Shown here one piece after another: positions 1 through 8,499 of a DNA stretch of 50,790 bases. A program made the translations under genes and the position numbers. How positions within the stretch are numbered: position 1 is the stretch's first letter; every line of letters begins with the position of its first letter. Under the pieces are notes generated by a model. That model did no database searches. It had not been told where the DNA came from and saw only the letters and a program-made list of their open reading frames with translations. Origin of the DNA: Pseudomonadota bacterium (GTDB taxonomy: Bacteria; Pseudomonadota; Alphaproteobacteria; Rhizobiales; Xanthobacteraceae); assembly GCA_023423415.1 (NCBI GenBank), contig JAFAFP010000189.1:1-50790 (forward strand). The letters are read 5' to 3'.

Positions 1-2
1 TC

Positions 3-2162
3 TACTATGCAAACGATGCGGCACGTGCCGCGCAGACACGCACCCCCATCACAGATGGTCTCGGTAAGCCATGGGTCTATCGTCAGAAGGATCTGTGGAG
101 CTTTTGGTCGCAGCCGCATTACGAACGCGTCGGCGGCACGGAGCTGGAGCACGCGACCGCATGGGTGCCACAAGCCAAGCCGATCTGGCTGACCGAGATC
201 GGTTGTCCTGCCGTGGACAAGGGTTCGAACCAGCCGAGCGTATTCCCCGATACGAAGTCATCGACCGGCGGCTTTCCACACTTTTCCAACAAGCGCCGGG
301 ATGATCTGATTCAACGGCGGTTTCTCGAGGCGGTGATCAAGGTCTTTGGAGACGACAGCGCTCTTAATCTCGCATCGTCATTGTATGACGGCCGCATGGT
401 CGATCCATCGGGCACGCATGTCTGGACCTGGGACGCGCGGCCCTATCCGGTGTTTCCATCCGCGACTGAGGCCTGGAGCGATGGCGCCAATTGGGATACC
501 GGCCATTGGCTGACCGGCCGGCTGGGTACGTCGAATATGGAAGGACTGATGACAGCCATTCTGCCGGATGCCGGCGTCGCTGATTTCGACGTCAGCACGC
601 TCGGCGAAGGACCGGATGGCTATGTCATCGATCGACCGATGAGTGCGCGTGCCGCGATCGAACCGCTGGCGCAGGCTTATGCCTTCGACGCAGCGGAGGA
701 GAATGGACAGATTGTCTTTCGGCCGCGCGGTGGCGCCCCTGTGATCGAACTCGACGAGGCGGATTGCGTGCTGGGGCAGCAGGGCGCGCCGTTGCGTCTG
801 CTGCGCGCGCAAGAGACCGAACTGCCACGGGCCGTGGCGCTCGGCTTTACCGATGCACAGGCGGATTATCGAAGGGCGGCGGCGACGTCGCGACGTCTGA
901 CTGGTGGCTCGTCGCGGCTGGTACAAAACGATCTGGCCGTCGTCACCACGAGCACGGCGGCGGAGCGGCGCGCCGAAATCTGGCTGCAGGATATCTGGGC
1001 TGGACGCGAAAGCGCCGATTTCGTTTTGCCGCCGAGCCTGTTGGCGCTGACACCCGGTGATGTGATGGCGCTGACAGCCGATGGCCGTCGGCGGTTGCTG
1101 GAAGTGCGCGAGATCGTCGATACGCAATCGCGTGCAATGAAGGCGCGGTCGATCGATCCGGAAATCTTCAACGTTCCACTCGCGCCAGCGGTCGTGCCGG
1201 CGCCAGCCATTCCACCCGCGATCGGCCCGGTGCAGGTGCGCCTGCTGCATTTGCCGTCGTTCAGCGGTGAAGAGCCGGTTGTGCTGACACGAGCTGCGAT
1301 CTTCGCCGATCCCTGGCCCGGACCTGTTGCGATCTGGCGGTCGCGGGACGGCCTTTCCTACGAGCAGATCGCGGTTGTCGTGGCGCCCGCGATCATGGGC
1401 GAAATGCTCGATCCGTTGCCGCGCGGGCCTGTCGCGCGTTTCGACGATGCAAACCGTGCGCGCGTCCAGCTCTACGGCGGCACGCTTGCATCCGTGTCGG
1501 ATCAGGCGTTGCTGGCGGGCGCGAACCTTGCCGCTTTGCAACGCGCCGACGGCACATGCGAGGTGATTCAATTCGCCAATGCCGAACTGGTCGGTGACGG
1601 CATCTACGAATTATCGCGGTTGCTGCGCGGGCAGGGCGGCAGCGAATGGGCGATCGGCGATCTTCTTGAGGAGGGAGCAGGCTTCATTCTGCTCGACGAA
1701 CAGGTTGCGCCGGTGGTGCACGGCCTCGACATGCTCGGTCGCCCGCTCTCGCTGCGGACCGTGGCGGCCAGCCTCGATCACGGCGATACGGCCGCGGTGA
1801 CGACCGAGTTAACGCCGCAGCCGACCGCCCTGCGACCCTATGCGCCGGTGCATCTGCGCGCCATTCGCAGCAACGCCGGCATCGTACTGTCTTGGATCCG
1901 ACGAACGCGTGTGGACGGCGATTCCTGGGAGACGCTAGAGGTGCCTCTGGCAGAAGCGGAGGAGCGCTACGAGATCGAGATTTTGGACGCAGGCACCGCA
2001 AAGCGTGTGCTGCAATCGGCTGCGCCGACCGTTCTTTATTCTACGGACGACGAAGCCGACGACTTTGGTATGTCCCTCGAGACAATCTCGGTGCGCGTTG
2101 CGCAGATGTCGGCGTCGGTGGGACGCGGATTTGCGGCGGAAGCAGTCCTTGCCGTGACTTAA
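3..2162 (+). CDS. GTA baseplate multidomain protein ('megatron'), 3' part
   Basis: The reading frame is open from the first bases, so the gene starts upstream and 719 residues are visible. The first roughly 150 residues are the end of a glycoside-hydrolase-like TIM barrel of the GTA type: the segment around EIGCPAVDKGSNQPSVF and the following WTWDARPYPVFP are hallmarks of that family. The rest matches the phage-tail-3 type region of GTA gene 15 proteins, a tail-tip/hub subunit. In the Rhodobacter capsulatus GTA this protein sits at the distal tail and is thought to act in host contact and envelope penetration. The stop codon TAA shares bases with the stop of the convergent downstream gene. 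No N-terminus, signal or start can be judged. I am sure of the family and unsure of exact domain borders. Confidence 0.9.
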   Translation, partial: YYANDAARAAQTRTPITDGLGKPWVYRQKDLWSFWSQPHYERVGGTELEHATAWVPQAKPIWLTEIGCPAVDKGSNQPSVFPDTKSSTGGFPHFSNKRRDDLIQRRFLEAVIKVFGDDSALNLASSLYDGRMVDPSGTHVWTWDARPYPVFPSATEAWSDGANWDTGHWLTGRLGTSNMEGLMTAILPDAGVADFDVSTLGEGPDGYVIDRPMSARAAIEPLAQAYAFDAAEENGQIVFRPRGGAPVIELDEADCVLGQQGAPLRLLRAQETELPRAVALGFTDAQADYRRAAATSRRLTGGSSRLVQNDLAVVTTSTAAERRAEIWLQDIWAGRESADFVLPPSLLALTPGDVMALTADGRRRLLEVREIVDTQSRAMKARSIDPEIFNVPLAPAVVPAPAIPPAIGPVQVRLLHLPSFSGEEPVVLTRAAIFADPWPGPVAIWRSRDGLSYEQIAVVVAPAIMGEMLDPLPRGPVARFDDANRARVQLYGGTLASVSDQALLAGANLAALQRADGTCEVIQFANAELVGDGIYELSRLLRGQGGSEWAIGDLLEEGAGFILLDEQVAPVVHGLDMLGRPLSLRTVAASLDHGDTAAVTTELTPQPTALRPYAPVHLRAIRSNAGIVLSWIRRTRVDGDSWETLEVPLAEAEERYEIEILDAGTAKRVLQSAAPTVLYSTDDEADDFGMSLETISVRVAQMSASVGRGFAAEAVLAVT

Positions 2163-2629
2163 ACCGCGGCGACCTGCCAGTCGCCGACCTTATGCTCATT
2201 CTGGGCGACATCGGCAACGATGCTGTCCCAGTTCAGCTCCGAGGCCTGCGCGCGCGTCTTGTTCAAGATCGCCAGGAAGGCGGGAATGCGCCACATCACG
2301 AATTGGATATAGGTGGTGTCCCGCATCGTGATCCGGAATTTCCGGACAAAGAAGAAAGATACGTTCTTCGCTTCGGCAATAGCCGGAAGAAAGATCGAAA
2401 ACGTCGGACCCGGACGCTCGGCCGGTTTGAAGATGAGCCGGTAATTCGTCAGATGCAGTACGCCCAGCACCTTTTCCGATGCTGACGGGCCGATGACATA
2501 TGGTTTTGCATTCGCGGTGCCGACGCCAGGATAACGCGGCAGCAGCACATTCGTACCAACGCTTCTGATCAATGTCTCACCCTGAAACAGATCGTCCTGC
2601 TTGATCGCGACTGCGCCAATCAGATCCAT
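2159..2629 (-). CDS. GRAM/PH-like domain protein, inverted within the GTA region
   Basis: This encodes 156 residues starting MDLIGAVAIKQ. I chose this start because AGGAGA lies upstream with good spacing; the open frame runs further upstream, but that extension (residues rich in Arg, Pro and Ala) looks non-coding. The segment GVLHLTNYRLIFKP (about residues 56-69) is the characteristic strand-turn-strand of GRAM/PH-like domains, followed by aromatic-rich strands (SFFFVRKF, TYIQFVMWRIP) and a final helix. Such domains often bind lipids or membranes. No signal peptide or TM helix is seen, so it is probably cytoplasmic. It lies opposite to the flanking GTA genes and is convergent with megatron, the two stops overlapping in a TTAA. 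Its role is unknown. A link to the GTA is only positional. Confidence 0.7.
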   Translation of the reverse strand: MDLIGAVAIKQDDLFQGETLIRSVGTNVLLPRYPGVGTANAKPYVIGPSASEKVLGVLHLTNYRLIFKPAERPGPTFSIFLPAIAEAKNVSFFFVRKFRITMRDTTYIQFVMWRIPAFLAILNKTRAQASELNWDSIVADVAQNEHKVGDWQVAAV

Positions 2630-2691
2630 CTTGCCTTGTCTCCTGTCGTGGCGCTTCGGCGCCTTTTCGCGTGGTATATATCGAGAAATCC

Positions 2692-4137
2692 ATGACCGAT
2701 ACACTGCATCTGGCGTTGCCCTATGTCGCAGCGGCGCAGGCACAAAAGCATGTAACCCATAACGAAGCCTTGCGCATTCTCGACGCGCTGGTGATGTTGG
2801 CGGTGGACCACCGGGATCTGTCGTCGCCGCCGCTGTCGCCCGCGGAGGGTGCGCGGTATCTCGTAAAGACAACCGGCAGCGGCGGCTTTGCCGGCAAGGA
2901 CAACCAGATCGCGCATTTTCGCGACGGCGCGTTCTCGTTCCATGTTCCGCAGGCGGGCTGGATTGCCTATGTCGCGGATGAAGGCCTTCTTGTCGTCTAT
3001 GACGGCGACGGCTGGGTCCCGCTGCTCGGCGCCGCGCCGCAACTGCAGAACGTGTCGCGCTTCGGACTTGCGGCCACGGCCGACGCGCTCAATCCGTTGT
3101 CGGCGCGGCTCAACAACGCGCTGTTCGCCGCGCACGCCGTTGCCGATGGTGGAAATGGCGATCTGCGCTACAAACTCTCCAAGGAGGGCGCCGCGCATAC
3201 AGTGTCGTTCCTGTTTCAGGACGATTTTTCGGGACGCGCAGAGATCGGCCTGACGGGCGACGACGATTTCCATTTCAAGGTCTCGGACGATGGCGCGACC
3301 TGGCGCGAGGGCCTCGTCATTGCATCGGACACGGGCAAGGTCAGTTTCCCGCAGGGCGCGGTCGGCATTCGGGAGAGGCTGACGGCGTCACGCATCTATT
3401 ATGTGCGACCCGATGGCAGCGACAGCAATGATGGCCTTGTCAACGATGCCGGCGGCGCTTTTTTGACTATCCAGAAGGCGCTCGATACCGCTTTCGGGAC
3501 GCTCGACCTCGACGCGTTTGACGTTGTCATCCAGCTTGCTGACGGCAGTTACGCCGCAGGAGGCAATGTGGCCGCACCGCGGCTCGGCACTGGAACGGTG
3601 ACCGTTCAGGGCAACGCAATGCAACCGGAAAACGTCATCGTCAATGCGTCGTCGACCGGGTGTTTTCGTGCGGCGTCCGGTGCGACGCTCATCGTCAAGG
3701 ACATGGAGTTGCGGACCACAGGAGCCGTGCATTGTCTGACGGCGGCGGTCGGCGGGCAGATTCAATTTGGCAATGTGCGTTTCGGGTCTTGCGGCGGCGT
3801 GCATATCCGCGCGGAAATCGGCGGGTTGATCGAGGCGCTAGGCAATTATGCTGTTGTCGCCGGCGCGGCGAGCCATTTCAACACCGGGCTCACCGGCGTT
3901 ATCCGCATTGCTGGCCGGACCGTGACGCTGGTGGGCACGCCTGCATTCGGCGCGGCGTTCGCGCAGGCGGCCACAGGCGGCCAGGCGGTGCTGGTCGGAA
4001 ATACATTCAGCGGAGCAGCAACCGGAAAGCGGTTCGACGTCAGCCTGAATTCAGCGATCAATGTCGGCGGTGCGGGCGTGAACTATCTTCCCGGCGATGT
4101 TGCGGGTGTAACGGCGACTGGCGGACAATATGGATGA
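2692..4137 (+). CDS. DUF2793 protein with beta-helix-like C-terminus, GTA tail fibre/spike candidate
   Basis: This encodes 481 residues from MTDTLHLALP; an in-frame GTG seven codons earlier is possible. The N-terminal half, with LPYVAAAQAQKHVTHNEALRILD and later GWIAYVADE and VYDGDGW, is the DUF2793 pattern found in proteins next to GTA or prophage tail genes in Alphaproteobacteria. From about residue 228 a different module begins with YYVRPDGSDSNDGL, then short repeating strands rich in Gly, Ala, Thr and Val. That is the look of a right-handed parallel beta-helix (pectin-lyase fold), common in phage tail spikes. Placed straight after megatron (across the inverted GRAM gene), it is a good candidate for a tail-tip or receptor-contacting fibre. 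The upstream Shine-Dalgarno is weak (GAGAAA). Family confidence is high; the beta-helix and fibre role are inferred. Confidence 0.82.
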   Translation: MTDTLHLALPYVAAAQAQKHVTHNEALRILDALVMLAVDHRDLSSPPLSPAEGARYLVKTTGSGGFAGKDNQIAHFRDGAFSFHVPQAGWIAYVADEGLLVVYDGDGWVPLLGAAPQLQNVSRFGLAATADALNPLSARLNNALFAAHAVADGGNGDLRYKLSKEGAAHTVSFLFQDDFSGRAEIGLTGDDDFHFKVSDDGATWREGLVIASDTGKVSFPQGAVGIRERLTASRIYYVRPDGSDSNDGLVNDAGGAFLTIQKALDTAFGTLDLDAFDVVIQLADGSYAAGGNVAAPRLGTGTVTVQGNAMQPENVIVNASSTGCFRAASGATLIVKDMELRTTGAVHCLTAAVGGQIQFGNVRFGSCGGVHIRAEIGGLIEALGNYAVVAGAASHFNTGLTGVIRIAGRTVTLVGTPAFGAAFAQAATGGQAVLVGNTFSGAATGKRFDVSLNSAINVGGAGVNYLPGDVAGVTATGGQYG

Positions 4138-4201
4138 TGTACGGGTTCCATGAATTCCATGGCCGCTTCTGCAGGAACGGGCTATGTAAGATCGCAAATG
4201 A

Positions 4202-4933
4202 GTGATTGCGGATAACGAGCTGCTTGGCGGGGGCGGGCAATTGACCGGATTTTTCAGCGGTTTTCCGAAGTTCTTTGAAACCAGCATCACCGGATCGTCG
4301 GCGGAGCGATTGAACGCACGCTATCGGGCGATCATCGCGGCCAACCAGCATCTGCTCCACGCGAAGCGAATTCTGGACGTTGCAAGCCATGACGGCCGCT
4401 GGAGTTTTGCGGCGTTGAAGGCTGGCGCCGCGCATGTGACCGGAATTGAAGGGCGTAAGCACCTCGTCGCCAATGCCAACGAGAACCTGGCATTCTATGA
4501 AGCGCCATCCAACCGCTACGAGTTTATTCTCGGCGATGTGTTCGAGGTGATGAAGCAGCGCAGGATTCAGGTTGATGCCGCGCTGGTGCTGGGGTTCTTT
4601 TATCACACGGATCGGCATGTCGAACTTGCGGCCTTGCTCGCCGCAACGGGAGCCTCCCACATTATCCTCGACACCAATATTCTCCCGGCGCGGGAGAATG
4701 CGTCCGGTGCAGCTTTGACGAAACTCTTTGCAGAGCCGACGGCTTCAGAAGCCAATGCCATCGGAGCAGGACCGAGCGCGATTGTCGGCCACCCGTCGCG
4801 CGAGGCGATCCGGCTGATTTTCTCACAGCATGGTTTTAGTGCCATGGAATTCGATTGGGGGCCGATGCTTGGCGGACCTGGTCTCGCCGACTACAACGAA
4901 GATCGGCGCTCGACATTCGTTTTATCCCGCTGA
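4202..4933 (+). CDS. class I SAM-dependent methyltransferase
   Basis: This encodes 243 residues from a GTG start. The segment RILDVASHDGRWSFAALKAGA (about residues 56-76) is motif I of a Rossmann-fold methyltransferase, where DxASHDGRWS replaces the usual DxGxGxG loop. GIEGRK follows as the acidic end of strand 2. YEFILGDVFEV and AALVLGFFYHTDRH give the later strands. The C-terminal end includes IFSQHGFSAMEFDWG. The layout resembles small-molecule or sugar methyltransferases found with polysaccharide or methoxylation genes. The substrate cannot be told. It is followed closely by the metallophosphoesterase and sulfotransferase genes, so the three may form one unit. The start is not firmly fixed; an overlapping ATG just upstream is in another frame and stops at once. 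Confidence 0.75.
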   Translation: MIADNELLGGGGQLTGFFSGFPKFFETSITGSSAERLNARYRAIIAANQHLLHAKRILDVASHDGRWSFAALKAGAAHVTGIEGRKHLVANANENLAFYEAPSNRYEFILGDVFEVMKQRRIQVDAALVLGFFYHTDRHVELAALLAATGASHIILDTNILPARENASGAALTKLFAEPTASEANAIGAGPSAIVGHPSREAIRLIFSQHGFSAMEFDWGPMLGGPGLADYNEDRRSTFVLSR

Positions 4934-4961
4934 GTCCTCCCGACAACTTGTATTTTGCGAA

Positions 4962-5783
4962 ATGGCCAAGCCTCTTCGTATTCTTCTGGTTTCCGATATC
5001 CATCACAATCCCGTCGATGGGCCGCCGAAACTGTGCTCGCATGGCAGGGCGCTGCTTGAGCCGGTGATCTCACAGACGCTGTCCGGTGAATACGATCTTC
5101 TGGTCGATTTGGGTGACCGGATCGACGATCGTGGCGCCGAGCATGATATCGTTTTGGCAGGCGAGGTTGCCGCCCTCTTCAAACGGTCGCTGGCGCCACG
5201 CGTGCATCTCATGGGTAACCATGACAGCTACTTCCTGTCCGCCGAAGCGTGGTCCGATATCCTGCAGGAACAGGTCGCATCCAGGACGATGGATGTCGGC
5301 GGCTACAGGCTGATCTTTTTCTGTCCCAACGTGAATAATCAGCGCGGACTTCACGACTACAATCTGGCGTCGTTTGAATTGGAATGGTTGGAAGCCGCCT
5401 TGCAAACGGATCTGCCGACGGTGATTTTCTCGCACGTGCCGCTGCTCGCCGGTCCGCTGTTTGGCAATTACTATTTTGAAGGCAAGCGCGGCCGCGCCGA
5501 ATATCTCAACGCGGCCGATGCTCGCGCAATGATCGCCGGGAGTAATACGATTCTCGCTGTTGCCGGTCACGTGCACTGGAATACATGGCATAGCGTCGAT
5601 GGCGTCCACTATGTCACCGTGCAATCGCTCACCGAAAGCTTCACCACGCATCCGTTTCCGGCTGGCGCATTCACCGTCCTGGAGATCGGCGAGGATATTG
5701 ATATCGACGTGCGGGGTCTCGATCCGATGAAATTGCGCTTGCCGTTGCGCAAGGGCGACCGCCGCTGGTGGGGACGGGCATGA
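4962..5783 (+). CDS. calcineurin-like metallophosphoesterase
   Basis: This encodes 273 residues from MAKPLRILLVSDIHHN. The frame is open for 44 more codons upstream, inside the preceding gene, but the core fold begins exactly here. All dimetal site motifs are visible: DIH (D12, H14), GDRIDDRG (from G51), GNHD (85-88), SHVP (H158) and GHVH (202-205). The enzyme should be a cytoplasmic two-metal phosphoesterase acting on a phosphomonoester or diester. No signal peptide is seen. The GDxxDRG form recalls PPP-type phosphatases, but length and spacing fit generic calcineurin-like esterases. Its TGA overlaps the ATG of the sulfotransferase-like gene (ATGA), so the two are translationally coupled. 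The substrate is unknown. Confidence 0.85.
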   Translation: MAKPLRILLVSDIHHNPVDGPPKLCSHGRALLEPVISQTLSGEYDLLVDLGDRIDDRGAEHDIVLAGEVAALFKRSLAPRVHLMGNHDSYFLSAEAWSDILQEQVASRTMDVGGYRLIFFCPNVNNQRGLHDYNLASFELEWLEAALQTDLPTVIFSHVPLLAGPLFGNYYFEGKRGRAEYLNAADARAMIAGSNTILAVAGHVHWNTWHSVDGVHYVTVQSLTESFTTHPFPAGAFTVLEIGEDIDIDVRGLDPMKLRLPLRKGDRRWWGRA

Positions 5784-6539
5784 GCGCGCATGTCGTCATT
5801 CTCGGCTGTGGCCGCAGCGGGACGTCGATCTTCGGTGAATTGTTCGAGCATCTGACGCCGTACCGCGATCGTTATCATTTCGAACCGCATTTCGACGACC
5901 TTCGCTCGATTCAGTTTTCGTCGGGGCCGGTGGCGATCAAGGTGCCGAAAATGCCGCCGGGTCACCATGACACCCGGCCTTCCGTTTGTTCTGGAAGAGC
6001 TGCTGCAAATCGTGCCGCAGCCGCGCGTCATCTTCTGGCAGATCCGTCATCCGCTGGATGCGATTTGCTCGCTGCGGCCGGGAATTACAGAGGGATGGAA
6101 GCACAATCCGAAGCCTGCGGACTGGATCGAGTGGCTTGGCAAGCCGGTCATTCTGCAATGCGCGCGTCATTGGCAGAACATCAACGAGACCGGCTATCTC
6201 GCGGTCAAGGATGTTGCGAAGGTGATGCGCTATGAGGATCTGGTGAGCGATCCGCATCGTTTCGCGCAATCTGTTTGCGAAGCGACTGGTCTCGATGCAG
6301 CGGCTCATGCTTCCGATATCGACGCCTGGGCAGCGTCCGTCGGCAATGCCAAGTCACCCGAGAGTTATGAGGCAGCCCGACAAGTGCACTGGTCGCGGCA
6401 GGATCATACGGTCCGGGTCGAGCGCTGGCGGGAGAATTTGACGGCGAGCGAGATTGCCTCGGTGCGTCCTGTCGTTAAAGGGGCGGCCCTAATGTTAGGA
6501 TACGATCTGCCCAAAGATACGATTGCCAAAACGTTCTGA
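5780..6539 (+). pseudogene. sulfotransferase-like gene with a +1 frameshift
   Basis: The first frame starts at the ATGA overlap and gives MSAHVVILGCGRSGTSIF, where GCGRSGTS is the 5'-phosphosulfate (PAPS) loop. It reads sensibly to KVPKMPPG. The protein then continues in the next frame as TPGLPFVLEELLQIVPQ, WQIRHPLDAICSLRPG (the arginine/serine 3'-phosphate region) and RYEDLVSDP, ending at DTIAKTF. The switch falls between about 5955 and 5976 and needs one base fewer; the GGG at 5959-5961 and CCC at 5973-5975 are the likely spots. Joined, the product is about 250 residues, normal for a PAPS-dependent sulfotransferase. This is a recent inactivating frameshift or a sequencing error. I see no slippery site that would argue for programmed shifting. 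The second half in its own frame lacks the PAPS loop. Confidence 0.75.
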
Positions 6540-6549
6540 CGGGGAACGC

Positions 6550-7689
6550 CTAGTCCTGCTTGCGCTGGTTCGATATGCCGCCATGCGTCATCCACTCAGG
6601 CGCTCGTTCCGGCAAGAGAGGCCGGTTTTGATCCTTTCCGAGCCGGGTCCAATGTTCATAGCCAGACGCGTAAGCACCTTGCCGCACTAATTCGTAAACG
6701 TCAGGATTCGCTTCAAGGTAAAACAGTTCGATAAATTCGGGGTCACGCCGATCGGTGTCTCCAATATGTGTTTGAATGAAGAAGCTTATGATTTCGGAAA
6801 CGCGCTGATCCGTGACGTGAAGACAGTCATGAGACGAGTAAACGGAACTGCGCTGCGAGAGCGTAACGAGCTCGTAGCTTGGAAAATAGTCGACGTTCGG
6901 GTGGTTGTTGGCGAAGGTTTGTGCGGCCGATCGCAAGATCGATTTCGAATAGGAGTTTGCAGTGGCAATATCTTCGCCGGAGAATGTCCGATCGAGCGGG
7001 ACGGGAGACACGGTCACGATAATCTTGCCGGCAGGGTTCAGCGCTAGATAGCGGTCGTGGATGCTTTCGAGTGCCCCGAGATTTGCCGTAAATTCGGTGC
7101 GTTCAAATTGAAATCGACCTGGCTGGTTGCGTATTTGCCAGAGCGGCGGTGTTGCATTCAGATAAAGGCCGGTTTCAGCGTCGTACCAGGTTTCAATAAA
7201 TCCGAGAGTAATGATCAGGACATCAGACGCCCTTATTCGGTTAAAATAATCGGAGATGAGGTATTGGCGTCGTTCGACTGCCCGTTCATGCGAAACCGGG
7301 TTTTGCCCTGGCGTTAGTTGAAGGTCGAGCCAGCCATTCGATGTTTCCAGAAGCGATGCTTCAGGCCAATTTCGGCCGGAAATCCATTCAAACTCATTGA
7401 GCATTGAGGCGGTTGTAAATTTATTGGTGATGCCGTTGGGTCGATAGGGCCATTCTTTCTGAGGGCAAACGATAGCTTTGCTCAATACGCCGATGTCTCG
7501 ATAGATCAGATGCTCTTCGATATTTCGCGCAAAGCACGAACCAATGCAGAAAAACTGATTTTTTTTATCTAAGGAGAATTTCGGAGAGTGCTCCAAGTCG
7601 ATGACATCGTTGCTGAAGCGCTTTGCATCCCATTTGCTGTGCTTATTGGATAGTGCCGACAACCACGCCGTCTCTCCGTCGATGCGCAT
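6550..7689 (-). CDS. GSCFA domain protein
   Basis: This encodes 379 residues from MRIDGETAWLSALSNKHS. The frame continues 50 codons upstream to another ATG, but neither start has a clear Shine-Dalgarno, so the start is uncertain. FCIGSCFARNIEEHL carries the motif that names the GSCFA family. TLGFIETWYD, TVSPVPL and SSHDCLHVTDQ (a D-x-x-H pair near the end of the domain) fit an SGNH-hydrolase-like arrangement with the GSCFA serine as possible nucleophile. The C-terminus has FYLEANPDVYELVRQGAYASGYEHW, an 'NPDV' module often attached to glycan-related enzymes. GSCFA proteins occur with capsule and surface-polysaccharide genes. Base use looks clearly more A+T-rich than the neighbours, and the strand is opposite, suggesting later acquisition. 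The precise activity is unknown. Confidence 0.75.
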   Translation of the reverse strand: MRIDGETAWLSALSNKHSKWDAKRFSNDVIDLEHSPKFSLDKKNQFFCIGSCFARNIEEHLIYRDIGVLSKAIVCPQKEWPYRPNGITNKFTTASMLNEFEWISGRNWPEASLLETSNGWLDLQLTPGQNPVSHERAVERRQYLISDYFNRIRASDVLIITLGFIETWYDAETGLYLNATPPLWQIRNQPGRFQFERTEFTANLGALESIHDRYLALNPAGKIIVTVSPVPLDRTFSGEDIATANSYSKSILRSAAQTFANNHPNVDYFPSYELVTLSQRSSVYSSHDCLHVTDQRVSEIISFFIQTHIGDTDRRDPEFIELFYLEANPDVYELVRQGAYASGYEHWTRLGKDQNRPLLPERAPEWMTHGGISNQRKQD

Positions 7690-7842
7690 GTGAGGTGTCA
7701 CCGAATCTCGAAATAAAATGAATAATTGAACGGCGTATTTTTGCACGGTGGAGTTGCGTTCGCAATGAGGGCTCGCCTCTGGACGCCACTTCTCGTTTGG
7801 CTCGTCGGTACGTCGTTGTTGAGTAGGGAGGAGCGACAAACG

Positions 7843-8418
7843 ATGTCGGAGTTTGATTGCGACGCACCATTGCGCGTCTTTCTCATTCGAGGGCTGGCCG
7901 GTGGCCGGCCCTTTTGCTTTTCAGGCGGCCTGGATGCGCTGGCGCATAAGTTGAAGGCGCGTGGCATCGCGGCAAGTGTGCACGATCAGGGCTCGTTCCT
8001 GCGGCCCTATGGCGAGGTGAATGCGATCGCAGGAGCCGCGCTGAACGCGGCGCGCAGAGGTGAGCGGCCGGTCCTGATCGGGCATTCGATGGGCGCCGAT
8101 GCCGCGCTGAAAGTCGCGGTCAAGCTTTTCGCCGAACGCATCGTCGTGCCGCTTGTCATATGCTTCGATCCCACGAGTTTTCGCCTGTTCTTTGGCCCGC
8201 CGCCGGTGCCGGCCAATGTCGCGCGCGCGCTTTGCTTCTATCAGAAAATCAGTCCGCTCGGCCGCGGTGTCCTGACGGCAGCACCGGGGTTCGAAGGGGT
8301 GTTGATCCAGGAGCAGATCACCACGCACCACAGCGCGATCGACGATGTTCCGGTGCTGCAGCAGCGCGTGCTGACTGAAATTCAGGCTCTGCAGGCTGCG
8401 CGACAGAGGGCCTTATAA
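7843..8418 (+). CDS. small alpha/beta hydrolase, thioesterase/lipase-like
   Basis: This encodes 191 residues from MSEFDCDAPLRVFLIRG, preceded by GGGAGGAG at good spacing. The frame runs upstream, but that part overlaps the start region of the divergent GSCFA gene and is not needed. VLIGHSMGADAAL has the nucleophile elbow G-H-S-M-G (S82). CFDPT (D109) and TTHHS (H162/H163) are plausible acid and base of a Ser-Asp-His triad. FLIRGLAGG near the N-terminus supplies the oxyanion-hole loop. No signal peptide is seen. The gene is followed by a hairpin terminator and then the GTA lysis genes, so it could belong to the lysis region or be an independent esterase. Substrate and role are unknown. Confidence 0.75.
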   Translation: MSEFDCDAPLRVFLIRGLAGGRPFCFSGGLDALAHKLKARGIAASVHDQGSFLRPYGEVNAIAGAALNAARRGERPVLIGHSMGADAALKVAVKLFAERIVVPLVICFDPTSFRLFFGPPPVPANVARALCFYQKISPLGRGVLTAAPGFEGVLIQEQITTHHSAIDDVPVLQQRVLTEIQALQAARQRAL

Positions 8419-8458
8419 GTTATCGGCTCGTTGAGTTGTCAGGCAACGACCGGCTCGA

Positions 8459-8484
8459 AGCCGCGCGCAGGCGCGGCTTTTTTT
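8459..8484 (+). terminator. Rho-independent terminator after the alpha/beta hydrolase
   Basis: An 8-bp perfect stem AGCCGCGC / GCGCGGCT with a GCAG loop is followed at once by seven T. It separates the hydrolase gene from the downstream lysis cassette, so the latter probably needs its own promoter or read-through. Confidence 0.8.
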
Positions 8485-8499
8485 ATTGAGGAGAGGAAC

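Noticed and set aside
378..1571. A 397-codon open frame on the minus strand inside the megatron gene
   Set aside because: Composition (Arg, His, Gln in excess, no fold) is that of an antisense shadow in high-G+C DNA, while the plus strand has clear GTA motifs.
5955..5976. Programmed ribosomal frameshift in the sulfotransferase gene
   Set aside because: No slippery codon pair, stop codon or downstream structure typical of +1 programmed shifting is visible; mutation or sequence error is simpler.
7726..7842. N-terminal extension of the alpha/beta hydrolase with a signal-like hydrophobic stretch
   Set aside because: The strong ribosome-binding site points to the later ATG, and the extension lies in the upstream region of the divergent GSCFA gene.
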